Positions 16,271-24,717 of a stretch of 64,000 bases of DNA are shown piece after piece. The DNA lies in contig JANPMG010000013.1 in assembly GCA_031422675.1 (NCBI GenBank), forward strand, positions 5,411 to 69,410, given 5' to 3'. The notes beneath the pieces were generated by a model, which was not told the DNA's origin, made no database searches, and saw only the letters and a program-made list of their open reading frames with translations. Position 1 is the stretch's first letter. Every line of letters begins with the position of its first letter. This DNA comes from JAENVU01 sp031422675. Its GTDB lineage: Bacteria; Actinomycetota; Acidimicrobiia; IMCC26256; JAENVU01. Both the position numbers and the translations under genes were made by a program.

Positions 16271-16360
16271 GCTCGGCACGGTACCGGGCCGGGCGCGGAA
16301 CGCGGTATCCGCGCGCGCCGCGAGCCCGTTGCTGCGCGCCGCCTGTGCAAGGGTGAACCG

Positions 16361-17896
16361 ATGGCACCCCGGCCGCGCGTGGCGCACTCGTTCACCGTGC
16401 TGCTCGTCGTGGCACTGGGGCTCGCGGGGTGTTCGGGAGGCGGCGGCTCCGACCCGACCGCCGAGTCGCGTCCGCGTCGCTCGCCCAGCACCACCGCCAC
16501 GGATCAGCCGGGGCCTGGGATTGCCCCCGTTCGCCCGCTGGAGTGGCGTGCGTGTGACGCGATCGAGTGCGCCACCCTGACGGTTCCGCTCGACCGCACC
16601 GACCCGAACGGTCCGCAGGTGGATCTCGCAGTGGCACGCGCGTCACGCGCGCGCGATGGCGAACGGATCGGCAGCCTCGTCGTCAACCCCGGTGGGCCGG
16701 GCGCTTCCGGACTCAACATCGTGGACTACGCCGCGTCCAGCCTCCCGGATGCGATCACGGATCGTTTCGATGTCGTCGCATGGGATCCGCGTGGGAGTGG
16801 GGAGAGCGCGCCCGTAAACTGTGGAAGCGAACTCGATTTCCGGTTCGCGGTCGATTCCACTCCGGAGGACCCCGGCGAGCTGGCGGCCCTCGAAGGAGCG
16901 GCGCAGGACTTCGTTGACGCCTGTGTGGCCCGCACCGGCGATCGGCTCCGCCACATCTCTTCGGCCGACACGGTGATGGACCTCGACGAGCTTCGGGCCG
17001 CATTGGGCGACGAGCGACTCACCTTTCTCGGCCTGTCGTACGGCACCTACATCGGCGGGATGTACGCCGCGAGATACCCGACGCGTGTTCGCGCGTTGGT
17101 GCTCGATGGCGCGTTGGATCCGGCGCTCTCCGCCGAGGATGTCTCCGTGGAGCAATCGAAGGGCTTCGACGCATCACTCACAGAGTTCTTCGCGTGGTGC
17201 TCCGCCCGGCCCACGTGTGCCTTTCGTCCGGGCGGCGACCCCGCGGCGGCCTACCGCGCGTTGGTGCGACGGATCGATGCCAATCCATTGGGCGACGGAT
17301 CTGATCGCTTCGGTTCCACGCAACTGGACATCGCCGTGGCGGCGCTGCTCTACGGCGGCTCGGCGAGCTATCGCGAGCTGGCCGCGGGTCTGCATGACCT
17401 CGAGCGGGGCCGGTCGGCGGCGTTGGAGGACGCCGTCGATGAGTACCTCGGTCGGTCGCCCGACGGGCGCTACAACAACGAGTGGGCTGCGTTCGTGGCG
17501 ATCAGCTGCGCCGACGGTCCGAACTTGACGCTCGCCGCGGCCGAGGCGCTCCAACGGCGCGCCCGGATCGAGGCTCCGTACTTCGGCGCGGCGAACGTGG
17601 GGCTCGGCTACGAGTGTTCCTTCTGGCCGTACCCGGCGACGCGTTCGGGGCCCGTCAGTTTCGCGGCGCCCACCGCACCACCCATCGTGGTGGTGGGGAC
17701 CCGGGGGGATCCGGCGACCCCGCCGGCCTGGGCTCGGGGACTGGCCGAGCAGCTCCAAGTCGGGCGACTCGTGACCGTCGACGACACCACCCATACCGCG
17801 AGCCTCAATCAGGATCCGTGCCTCGATGCGATTCTCGAGCGCTACCTCGTTGCGCTTCAGGCCCCGGAAACGGGGACGACGTGCCCTGCTCGATAA
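16361..17896 (+). CDS. Secreted lipoprotein peptidase, alpha/beta-hydrolase (tripeptidyl aminopeptidase-like, S33)
   Basis: 511 residues. A signal peptide ends in the lipobox LAGC, followed by a Gly/Ser/Pro linker. The oxyanion region NPGGPGASG, the nucleophile elbow GLSYGTYIGG (Ser ~ residue 227), an Asp in VGTRGDPATPP and His in DDTTHTASL form the triad of the Streptomyces SlpD/SlpE/Tap group, including the C-terminal TAP-like region. It would trim short peptides outside the membrane. The ATG at 16361 starts the signal peptide; the frame upstream is antisense to the aldehyde dehydrogenase. Confidence 0.85.
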   Translation: MAPRPRVAHSFTVLLVVALGLAGCSGGGGSDPTAESRPRRSPSTTATDQPGPGIAPVRPLEWRACDAIECATLTVPLDRTDPNGPQVDLAVARASRARDGERIGSLVVNPGGPGASGLNIVDYAASSLPDAITDRFDVVAWDPRGSGESAPVNCGSELDFRFAVDSTPEDPGELAALEGAAQDFVDACVARTGDRLRHISSADTVMDLDELRAALGDERLTFLGLSYGTYIGGMYAARYPTRVRALVLDGALDPALSAEDVSVEQSKGFDASLTEFFAWCSARPTCAFRPGGDPAAAYRALVRRIDANPLGDGSDRFGSTQLDIAVAALLYGGSASYRELAAGLHDLERGRSAALEDAVDEYLGRSPDGRYNNEWAAFVAISCADGPNLTLAAAEALQRRARIEAPYFGAANVGLGYECSFWPYPATRSGPVSFAAPTAPPIVVVGTRGDPATPPAWARGLAEQLQVGRLVTVDDTTHTASLNQDPCLDAILERYLVALQAPETGTTCPAR

Positions 17897-17915
17897 TCTG
17901 ACGACCCGTCAGATT
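17894..17915 (+). promoter_or_regulatory. Perfect 9-bp inverted repeat over a -10 element (TetR-type operator)
   Basis: AATCTGACG at 17895-17903 and CGTCAGATT at 17907-17915 are perfect inverted repeats separated by ACC. The left arm overlaps TAATCT (17894-17899), a good -10 hexamer, and also the TAA stop of the upstream peptidase gene. The ribosome site AGGAGGAG (17921-17928) follows. A symmetric site on the -10 and start of transcription is typical for TetR-family repression. It could alternatively be a terminator, but no T-tract of note follows and the stem is AT-rich at its base. Confidence 0.65.
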
Positions 17916-17932
17916 TGCGCAGGAGGAGTGTC

Positions 17933-19165
17933 GTGACCGCCGTAGCGGAGGACCCAGCCCCGACGACGAACACGGCCATTCCGCGGATCGTGAGCGTCGA
18001 CGACCACGTGGTCGAGCCCGCTCACCTCTGGCAGACCTGGCTGCCCGAGCGATTCCGGACGGCGGGACCGAAGGTCGAGCGGCGGGGTATCGGCTCGATG
18101 CGTCACGTCGGCGGCGGTACGTACGAGCAGACCTTCGACCCCGCCGGTCCCCTGGCCGATTGTTGGGTCTACGAAGACCTCGTCTACATCAACAAGCGCC
18201 ACGTGGCCGCAGTCGGGTTCGATCGGGACGACATGACGATGTCGCCGATCACCTACGACGAGATGCGTCCCGGCTGTTACGACCCCAAGGCGCGGGTCGA
18301 CGATATGGAGATGAACCACGTCGAGGCGTCGTTGTGCTTCCCGTCGTTCCCGCGGTTCTGCGGGCAGACCTTCCTCGAGGCCAAGGATCGTGAGGTCGCG
18401 AAAGCCTGCGTGTACGCGTACAACGACTGGATGGTCGAGGAGTGGTGTGGCGACAGCGGCGGCCGGCTGGTCCCATTGATCATCGTGCCGCTCTGGGACG
18501 CGGAACTCGCCGCCGCCGAGGTGCGACGCAACGCCGCGCGCGGAGTCCGAGCCGTGTGCTTCTCGGAGATCCCGCCGCACTTGGGACTCCCGAGCATCCA
18601 TTCGGGGGAGTGGGATCCGTTCTTCGTCGCGTGTCAAGAGACCCAGACCGTGGTGTGCATGCACATCGGGTCCAGTTCGCGAATGCCGGCGACCTCCGCG
18701 GACGCGCCGGTGGCCGTCGCGGCCAGCCTCAGCTTCGGCAACGCGATGGCGAGCTTGTCGGACTTCCTCTTTTCGGGGGTGTTGGTGCGCTATCCGGATC
18801 TGAAGCTCGCGTACTCCGAGGGTCAGATCGGTTGGCTGCCGTACATCCTCGAACGAGTCGACGACGTGTGGAAGGAGCACCGCGCGTGGGGCGGGGTGCG
18901 GGATCTGATCCCGGAGCCGCCGTCGAGCTACTACTTCCGCCAGGTGTTCGGCTGCTTCTTCCGTGACATCCATGGCCTCGAGTCCTTGCACCGCATCGGC
19001 GTGGACAACGTCACCTTCGAGACCGACTATCCGCACACGGACTCGACGTGGCCGGACACCCTGGCCGTCGCCGAGGCGATGATGGGTCACCTGCCCGAGG
19101 ACGTCGTGTACAAGATCGTGCGCGGCAACGCGATTCGGATGCTCGGACTGGACCTTGACCGCTGA
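17933..19165 (+). CDS. Amidohydrolase family 2 (ACMSD-like TIM barrel)
   Basis: 410 residues. Family marks: the N-terminal VSVDDHVVEPAHLW, MRPGCYDPKARVDDME, CMHIGSSS, YSEGQIGWLPYILER and FETDYPHTDSTWPD near the C-terminus. Asp/His residues in DDH, CMHIG and ETDYPH are likely metal ligands of an amidohydrolase-2/decarboxylase-type barrel. GTG at 17933 follows a strong AGGAGGAG. Two paralogues lie at 32407-33690 and 55214-56452. In actinobacteria such proteins often sit in steroid, lipid or aromatic degradation loci. The operator above suggests induction by a ligand. Confidence 0.82.
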   Translation: MTAVAEDPAPTTNTAIPRIVSVDDHVVEPAHLWQTWLPERFRTAGPKVERRGIGSMRHVGGGTYEQTFDPAGPLADCWVYEDLVYINKRHVAAVGFDRDDMTMSPITYDEMRPGCYDPKARVDDMEMNHVEASLCFPSFPRFCGQTFLEAKDREVAKACVYAYNDWMVEEWCGDSGGRLVPLIIVPLWDAELAAAEVRRNAARGVRAVCFSEIPPHLGLPSIHSGEWDPFFVACQETQTVVCMHIGSSSRMPATSADAPVAVAASLSFGNAMASLSDFLFSGVLVRYPDLKLAYSEGQIGWLPYILERVDDVWKEHRAWGGVRDLIPEPPSSYYFRQVFGCFFRDIHGLESLHRIGVDNVTFETDYPHTDSTWPDTLAVAEAMMGHLPEDVVYKIVRGNAIRMLGLDLDR

Positions 19166-19922
19166 CCGGCTGATCGCCCTCGACGGACCGGCGAACTTCC
19201 GGGACCTCGGCGGGCACCTGACCGCCTCCGGCGAGTTCGTGCGCCGGAAGCGAGTGTTTCGGAGCGACTCCCTCAGCGGGCTGAGTGAAGCCGACGTCGA
19301 ACTGCTCCGCCGAGAGGTCGGGATCCGGACGGTCATCGACCTGCGCGCGGGGCACGAGGTCGAGGAGTACGGCCACGGCGCGCTGCAACAGCATGTGCGC
19401 CAGCTGCACCTTCCGATCGTCGATCAGACCCGGGAGCCGCCGCGGCCGAGCCGGCGTGAGCGCAAGGCCGTGCAGTTCCAGACGCTGGACGAGATCTATC
19501 TGTTCATGCTGCGCGAGTACGGCGACCGGTTCGCCGCGGTGTTGCGGGTCATTGCCGATGGTGACGCCCAGCCGGTCGTGTTCCACTGCGCGGCGGGGAA
19601 GGACCGAACCGGCCTGACTGCGGCGTTGGTGTTGAGTCTGTGCGGTGTCCCGGACGAGGTGATCGTCGCCGACTTCGCGTTCACCGAATCTCGTATGCCG
19701 ACGATCATCGCCCGCCACCACGAGCGGGCCGCGGGGACTGACGAGCCCGTCGAAGTCGCGGGCCAGCAGTACGGCGCGCAGGCGCTCACAATGACCACCG
19801 TGCTGAACTCACTCCGAACCGAGTTCGGTTCGGTCGAGGCCTACGTCGCGTCGGTCGGGCTCGAACCGCGGGTCATCACCGACCTGCGCGCCACGCTGGT
19901 CACGAAGGATCCGACCGGCTGA
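19155..19922 (+). CDS. Tyrosine-protein phosphatase (DSP/PTP, Y_phosphatase3 type)
   Basis: 255 residues. The signature HCAAGKDRTGLTAAL (Cys ~144, Arg ~150) is the Cx5R active site of atypical bacterial Tyr/lipid phosphatases such as MptpB, with Lys next to Asp in the loop (AGKDR). The N-terminal NFRDLGG and VFRSDSLSGLSE are also conserved. The TTG start at 19155 overlaps the amidohydrolase end by 11 bp, so they are co-transcribed. MptpB-like enzymes may act on phosphoinositides as well as proteins; the substrate here is unknown. Confidence 0.82.
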   Translation: MTADRLIALDGPANFRDLGGHLTASGEFVRRKRVFRSDSLSGLSEADVELLRREVGIRTVIDLRAGHEVEEYGHGALQQHVRQLHLPIVDQTREPPRPSRRERKAVQFQTLDEIYLFMLREYGDRFAAVLRVIADGDAQPVVFHCAAGKDRTGLTAALVLSLCGVPDEVIVADFAFTESRMPTIIARHHERAAGTDEPVEVAGQQYGAQALTMTTVLNSLRTEFGSVEAYVASVGLEPRVITDLRATLVTKDPTG

Positions 19923-20244
19923 AGCTGGTGGCGCGCTCCACGCGTGCGACGCGCAGCGTGTAGTTCGCATACCACTCGGATCGGCCGCGTTCGCGCGCGA
20001 CGGTGTGCTCCAGGTGGTGTCGCCAGGCGCGGATCGATGCTTCGTCGCGCCAGTAACTCACGGTGATGCCGATCTCGCCGTGCGCCGTGTCCACGCCGAG
20101 GTAACCGGGCTGCTCGGATGCGAGCCTCAACATCAACTCGGCAACGGACGCGTACTCCGCGACCGCTGCACCGGTGTGGCGCGACGAGAAGATGACCGCG
20201 TAGTACGGCGGTTCCGGGGTCTCGGCCAAGCCGGTGTCGGGCAT
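19900..20244 (-). CDS. Antibiotic biosynthesis monooxygenase (ABM)-like small protein
   Basis: 114 residues of the dimeric alpha/beta ABM fold: YYAVIFSSRHTG, MLRLASEQPGYLGVDTA, ITVSYWRDEASIRAWR and HLEHTVARERGR are the typical pattern of the group annotated as 'antibiotic biosynthesis monooxygenase'. Most members have no proven reaction. TAGCGT ends 6 bp before the ATG, indicating a leaderless transcript. Its 3' end overlaps the converging phosphatase gene by 23 bp. Confidence 0.75.
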   Translation of the reverse strand: MPDTGLAETPEPPYYAVIFSSRHTGAAVAEYASVAELMLRLASEQPGYLGVDTAHGEIGITVSYWRDEASIRAWRHHLEHTVARERGRSEWYANYTLRVARVERATSFSRSDPS

Positions 20245-20302
20245 GGACGCACGCTATCGAGGGAACATCGTCGGAGCGGCGGGGTTGTTCTACGGTGGCG
20301 TG

Positions 20303-20974
20303 ATGAGCTTTGGTGACGGTCCGCTGGACGCAGGATCGATCCCGCCGCCACTTCCGCCGCCACCTCCGCCTCCACCGCTGGCACCCATGTCTGCCGGTCC
20401 GCCGCCGTACCCCGCCGCAAAATCGACGAACGGGTTCGCGATCGCGGCATTGGTTTGCCCGCTCGTCGCCTGTGGTGTCGGATCGATCCTCGGCATCGTC
20501 TTCGGTCACGTCGCCCGCCGGCAGATCAAGCGGACCGGCGAGGGTGGGTCGGGACTCGCGCTCGCCGGCTTGATCATCGGGTACGTGACCCTCGGCTTGG
20601 CGATCGTCGCCGTCGGGGCGTTCGTGACATTCGTTCGTTTCGCCGATAACGATGTCGGTGCGGTTGCGACCGCCCGTCACCTCGACGAACAGATCGTTGC
20701 GGTCGCCGAACTCGAGGGATCGTCGCCGCGTACGGCCGCGGTGATCCGCCGGGCATTGAGGTCCGGCTGCTGTGGTGTGCAGTACGCGTCCGTCACGCTC
20801 GGCGGCTCCGGTGTGGACGTGCGCGGGACTACGGACACCGAGCTCGAGCGCGTCGGCTGGCGGCTGCAGATCGAGGACCCGTATCGCGGAGCATCCGGGT
20901 CCGGTGTTGCGTGTCTCACGGTGCCCACGACTTCGGCCCGATCGTCTCGTGACGTGGTTTCCGGCCGCTGCTGA
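20303..20974 (+). CDS. DUF4190-domain membrane protein with proline-rich N-terminus
   Basis: 223 residues. A proline-rich N-terminus (IPPPLPPPPPPPPLAPM) precedes a DUF4190-type pair of membrane helices (FAIAALVCPLVACGVGSILG; ALAGLIIGYVTLGLAIVAVG) joined by GHVARRQIKRTGEGGSG. The remaining ~100 residues are outside or soluble and contain four Cys (SGCCGVQ and others), suggesting disulfides. TACGGT ends 6 bp before the ATG. DUF4190 proteins are common in actinobacteria and mostly uncharacterised. Confidence 0.7.
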   Translation: MSFGDGPLDAGSIPPPLPPPPPPPPLAPMSAGPPPYPAAKSTNGFAIAALVCPLVACGVGSILGIVFGHVARRQIKRTGEGGSGLALAGLIIGYVTLGLAIVAVGAFVTFVRFADNDVGAVATARHLDEQIVAVAELEGSSPRTAAVIRRALRSGCCGVQYASVTLGGSGVDVRGTTDTELERVGWRLQIEDPYRGASGSGVACLTVPTTSARSSRDVVSGRC

Positions 20975-21020
20975 ACGAGACGCTCGTCACGCGAGTCGGT
21001 TGATCGGGCAGTCGACCGAG

Positions 21021-21123
21021 TAGGGTTCCTCTCGTTCGCATCTCGCGGACAGCCGCGCTGGAGACATTCCCGTCCTTCCGTCGCGCGGAAGAGAACCCGC
21101 ATCGCGGGTGAGGAGTGTCACCA
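21021..21123 (+). promoter_or_regulatory. Promoter and structured 5' leader of the DEAD-box helicase gene
   Basis: TAGGGT at 21021-21026 is a likely -10, placing the transcript start near 21033 and leaving a leader of about 90 nt, long for this window. It can form hairpins: CGCGG/CCGCG around 21044-21057, TTCCG/CGGAA around 21077-21091 and ACCCGC-ATC-GCGGGT at 21095-21109 immediately before AGGAG (21111-21115). The last hairpin could limit ribosome access. RNA-helicase genes are often controlled through their own leader; here that is inference. Confidence 0.45.
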
Positions 21124-22569
21124 GTGTCCAGCTTTTCTGATCTTGGGCTCGCGCCCGATCTCGTCGCCGCGCTGATTTCGCGAGGCATCACCGAGCCGTT
21201 CCCGGTCCAGGCCGCCACGATCCCCGACGCCCTCGCGGGCAAGGACGTCTGCGGTCGGGCCCCCACCGGTTCGGGGAAGACGATCGCCTTCGGCGCGCCG
21301 GTGGTTGAACGCGTGGGTCCCTCGCGTCCCCGGCGTCCGAGCGCCCTGATCCTGGCGCCGACCCGTGAACTCGCCGCGCAGATCATGCGGGAGATCGAGC
21401 CGCTGGCCAACATCCGTCGCCAGCGGGTGTTCGCCATCTACGGCGGCGTCGGGTACGAACCGCAGAAGCGAGCGTTGCGTAAAGGCGTCGAGATTCTCGT
21501 TGCGTGTCCCGGTCGGCTCGAAGACCTCGTTGCGCAGCGGGCACTCGTGCTGGACCGGGTCGAGACCGTCGTGATCGACGAGGCTGACCGCATGGCCGAC
21601 ATGGGTTTCCTCCCGGCCGTTCGACGCATTCTCGACCAGACCAATCCCGAGCGTCAGACGTTGCTGTTCTCGGCCACGCTCGATGGTGCCGTCGGCGTCT
21701 TGACCGACGAGTACCAGCGGTTTCCGGTGCGCCACGAGGTCGCCGGGGTGGAGACGGACGCCGCCGATGCGGAGCATCATTTCGAGCGCGTGAGCAACGA
21801 AGGTCGGCTGACCCGGGCCGCCGAAGTGATCGGTGAGCACGGTCCGACGATCGTGTTCTGCCGCACGCGGCATGGCGCGGACAAGGTGGCGAAGAAGTTG
21901 TCGCAGAACGGTGTCGAGTCGGCGCCGATCCACGGTGGACTGTCCCAAGCCAAGCGTGACCGGGCCCTCGCCGACTTCGCTCGGGGCCGAGTGAACGCAC
22001 TCGTCGCGACCGACGTTGCGGCGCGCGGGATTCACGTGGACGACGTCGCGTGCGTCGTGCACTTCGATCCGCCGGAAGATGCGAAGGCCTACGTCCATCG
22101 TTCGGGTCGCACCGCGCGCAAGGGCGCGACCGGAGTGGTGGTCTCGTTCGTGTTGCCGGACCAGATTCGCTCGAGTCTGAGTCTCCAACGCGAACTCGGA
22201 TTGGTGGAGCCGGATCGGACGCCGCAGAAGCGGTCACGCCCGGAGCGCAGCGGCCGGGGCGGCGCCGGTGGCGCCAACGGTGGTGCCGGACGCGGCCGGG
22301 CTCGGCGCGACGGAGTGGGCGGCGGCGCTCGGCGCGACGCGCCGCATCGCGGTCACGCGGCGAACGGCGACCCGAAGAGCACCGGCGGGAACGCGCGACT
22401 CGAAGGCGGCGGGAACCCGCGGTCCGATGGTGGCGCACGTCCGGACGGTGCCGGCACGCCGCGCCGCGAGAATCAGGGCGCACGTCGGACCGAGGCCGGT
22501 CCGGGCCGCGCGCGGAGTGAAGGCCCCACCGGCCGGGCGTCGAAGCGCGCCCGGCGCGACGGCCGTTAG
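21124..22569 (+). CDS. DEAD-box ATP-dependent RNA helicase with RGG-rich tail
   Basis: 481 residues. Motifs: FSDLGLAPDLVAAL and the Q-motif Gln in FPVQAATIP, I APTGSGKT, Ia PTRELAAQ, II DEAD (VIDEADRMADMG), III SAT (LFSATL), IV/V region DVAARGIHVDDV and VI HRSGRTARKG. The C-terminal ~110 residues are low-complexity Arg/Gly-rich (GRGGAGGANGGAGRGRARRD), an RNA-binding tail. It would unwind RNA in ribosome assembly, mRNA decay or cold adaptation. I prefer GTG 21124, 8 bp after AGGAG, over GTG 21115, which overlaps that site. Confidence 0.92.
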   Translation: MSSFSDLGLAPDLVAALISRGITEPFPVQAATIPDALAGKDVCGRAPTGSGKTIAFGAPVVERVGPSRPRRPSALILAPTRELAAQIMREIEPLANIRRQRVFAIYGGVGYEPQKRALRKGVEILVACPGRLEDLVAQRALVLDRVETVVIDEADRMADMGFLPAVRRILDQTNPERQTLLFSATLDGAVGVLTDEYQRFPVRHEVAGVETDAADAEHHFERVSNEGRLTRAAEVIGEHGPTIVFCRTRHGADKVAKKLSQNGVESAPIHGGLSQAKRDRALADFARGRVNALVATDVAARGIHVDDVACVVHFDPPEDAKAYVHRSGRTARKGATGVVVSFVLPDQIRSSLSLQRELGLVEPDRTPQKRSRPERSGRGGAGGANGGAGRGRARRDGVGGGARRDAPHRGHAANGDPKSTGGNARLEGGGNPRSDGGARPDGAGTPRRENQGARRTEAGPGRARSEGPTGRASKRARRDGR

Positions 22570-22658
22570 TCGGCCGAGCGCCCACGATACGAGGCCGACG
22601 GTCGCCCGCCGGCCCGAAGCCCGGGAACCGCGGGTCCGTCCCTAGAATCCCCGCCCTC

Positions 22659-23798
22659 ATGGATCTCCGTTTCTCCGAGGCCGACGAAGCCTTTCGCTCC
22701 GAGCTGCGCGCGTGGCTCGCCGCCGAACTCCCGGGCCTGGCGGCCCAGCCGGCGCGTGATGATTGGAATGCCCGCCGGGTGTGGGACACCGATTGGCAGC
22801 GCCGGCTGTTCGACGCCGGATACGCCGGGCTCAACTGGCCGAAGGAGTACGGCGGCCGGGCTGCACCCCCCAGCCAGCAGCTCGTGTTCCTCGAGGAAAC
22901 GACTCGAGCGCGAGCACCGTACGTGGGTGTGAACTTCGTCGGGCTGCTGCACGCCGGTCCCACCATCGTCGCGGAAGGAACCGATGAGCAGAAGGCCGCG
23001 CATCTGCCGCGCATCCTGCGTGGTGACGAGGTGTGGTGCCAGGGCTTCTCCGAACCGGGGGCCGGCTCTGACCTCGCGTCGCTGCGGACGCGGGCCGTGC
23101 GCGACGGCGATCATTACGTGGTCACGGGCCAGAAGATCTGGTGCTCGTACGGTCAGATCGGTGATTTCGGCGAGCTCTTGGTGCGGACCGATCCGGACGT
23201 GCCCAAGCACAAGGGCATCACCTGGCTCATGTTGCCGATGGATCTGCCCGGGATCGAGGTGCGGCCGCTGAAGACGGTCCTCGGGTCGTCGGAGTTCGCG
23301 GAGCTGTTCCTCAACGAAGTGCGGGTCCCGGTGGACTGCCGGGTGGGTGAGGAGAACGACGGCTGGCGGGTCACGAACGTCACGCTGTCGTTCGAGCGAG
23401 GAACCGCGTTCGTCAGCGACCTCGTCGACACCACTCGATTGGTGGAGGACCTGGCACCGTACGTGCGGGACCCGGCCCATCGCCGCGAGCTCGGCCATGT
23501 CGCCGCCGAGCTCGACGCGATCTGGATGCTCATCAAACGCAACGTGACCCAATCGGCGCACGGTGTTTCCGGTCGGGGTCCGTTCATGATCAAGCTCGCC
23601 TACAGCGAGGCCTGCCAGAAGCTGGGGGAGTTGGCGCTGCGAGTGCTCGAACGAGACATCCTCACCGTGGATGGCGCCGGTCCGTTCGTGGAGGAACGAC
23701 TGCGGTCGCTCGCGTTCACGATCGCGGCGGGAACGTCTCAGATCCAACGCAACATCCTGAGCGAACGCGTCCTCGGCATGCCCCGGGACAGAAGATGA
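22659..23798 (+). CDS. Acyl-CoA dehydrogenase, subunit with the SEPGAGSD flavin motif
   Basis: 379 residues. WPKEYGG (~60), WCQGFSEPGAGSDLASL (~124-140), VVTGQKIWCSYG and the C-terminal AAGTSQIQRNILSERVLGMP are classical acyl-CoA dehydrogenase motifs. TAGAAT is 10 bp before the ATG. It overlaps the next gene, a shorter and different acyl-CoA dehydrogenase, by ATGA. Such adjacent unlike pairs in mycobacteria form alpha2beta2 heterotetramers acting on steroid or other bulky CoA thioesters; that arrangement is inferred. FAD-dependent alpha,beta-dehydrogenation. Confidence 0.9.
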   Translation: MDLRFSEADEAFRSELRAWLAAELPGLAAQPARDDWNARRVWDTDWQRRLFDAGYAGLNWPKEYGGRAAPPSQQLVFLEETTRARAPYVGVNFVGLLHAGPTIVAEGTDEQKAAHLPRILRGDEVWCQGFSEPGAGSDLASLRTRAVRDGDHYVVTGQKIWCSYGQIGDFGELLVRTDPDVPKHKGITWLMLPMDLPGIEVRPLKTVLGSSEFAELFLNEVRVPVDCRVGEENDGWRVTNVTLSFERGTAFVSDLVDTTRLVEDLAPYVRDPAHRRELGHVAAELDAIWMLIKRNVTQSAHGVSGRGPFMIKLAYSEACQKLGELALRVLERDILTVDGAGPFVEERLRSLAFTIAAGTSQIQRNILSERVLGMPRDRR

Positions 23799-24709
23799 AC
23801 TTCGATCTTACGGACGATCAGGTTGCGTTGCGCGACGGGATCCGGGCGCTGGTCGAGGGCCGGTTCCCGATGGCGCGCGTGCGGGAAGGGTTCGGTCGGG
23901 CCGTGCACGCCGAGCTGGCCGCGGCAGGCGTGTTCTCGTTGCGGGACGACGGTTTCACCTGGGCCGATGCGGCGGTGGTGTACGAAGAGCTCGGTCGGGG
24001 TCTCGTGCCCGGACCGCTCGTCTGGTGCTTCGGCGCTGAGCGCGTGACCGGTGGTTTCGACGCCACCGTCGCGGGCGCACCGCTCGTGGAGCACTTCGCG
24101 ACACTGGACGAACTGGTGGTCCTCGGCCTCGACGATGTGATGGCGGCGGCGCCGGATGCGCTCACCGGAGTCGCGCAGGAGTGGCCGCTCGACCCGCTGA
24201 CCCCCGTGTGGCTCGTCGAAGGGATGAGCGCCGCCGATATGGTCTCGCTCCCGCAGACTGTCGCCGACGTGCGCCGGCGCGGCGCGTTGCTGACCGCCGC
24301 GTATTGCGTCGGGATGGCGGATCGACTCACCGAGATGGCGGTCGCGTACGCGCAGGAGCGCCAGCAGTTCGACCGTCCGATCAGCTCGTTCCAAGCGGTG
24401 AAGCACATCTGCGCAGATATGGCAGTTCGGGCGGAACTCGCACGGGTGGCGGTGCATGCGGCAGCGTGCGTCATGGACGATCCCGAGACCGGGGAACTCG
24501 AACGCGCGCTGGCCGGGGCGAAGTTGCTGGCCGGCGAAGCGGCGGTGCTCAACGGACGCAGTGCCACTCAGGTCTATGGCGGCATGGGCTTCACCTGGGA
24601 GGTGGACGTGCACCTCTACCTCAAGCGAGCCTGGGTGCTCGAGACCCACTTCGGTGGAGCGGATCACCATGCGGACAGGGTCGCCGCCACGATGCCGGCG
24701 CCGGCCTGA
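23795..24709 (+). CDS. Acyl-CoA dehydrogenase, partner subunit
   Basis: 304 residues, shorter than a typical ~380-residue acyl-CoA dehydrogenase and without a SEPGAGSD motif, as in the second subunit of heteromeric FadE pairs. It retains the C-terminal helical domain: AQERQQFDRPISSFQAVKHI (~188-207) and QVYGGMGFTWEVDVHLYLKR (~264-283). Starts inside the stop of the preceding gene and is followed 8 bp later by a carboxyltransferase gene, so all three are one operon. Confidence 0.88.
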   Translation: MNFDLTDDQVALRDGIRALVEGRFPMARVREGFGRAVHAELAAAGVFSLRDDGFTWADAAVVYEELGRGLVPGPLVWCFGAERVTGGFDATVAGAPLVEHFATLDELVVLGLDDVMAAAPDALTGVAQEWPLDPLTPVWLVEGMSAADMVSLPQTVADVRRRGALLTAAYCVGMADRLTEMAVAYAQERQQFDRPISSFQAVKHICADMAVRAELARVAVHAAACVMDDPETGELERALAGAKLLAGEAAVLNGRSATQVYGGMGFTWEVDVHLYLKRAWVLETHFGGADHHADRVAATMPAPA

Positions 24710-24717
24710 AGTTCGAC

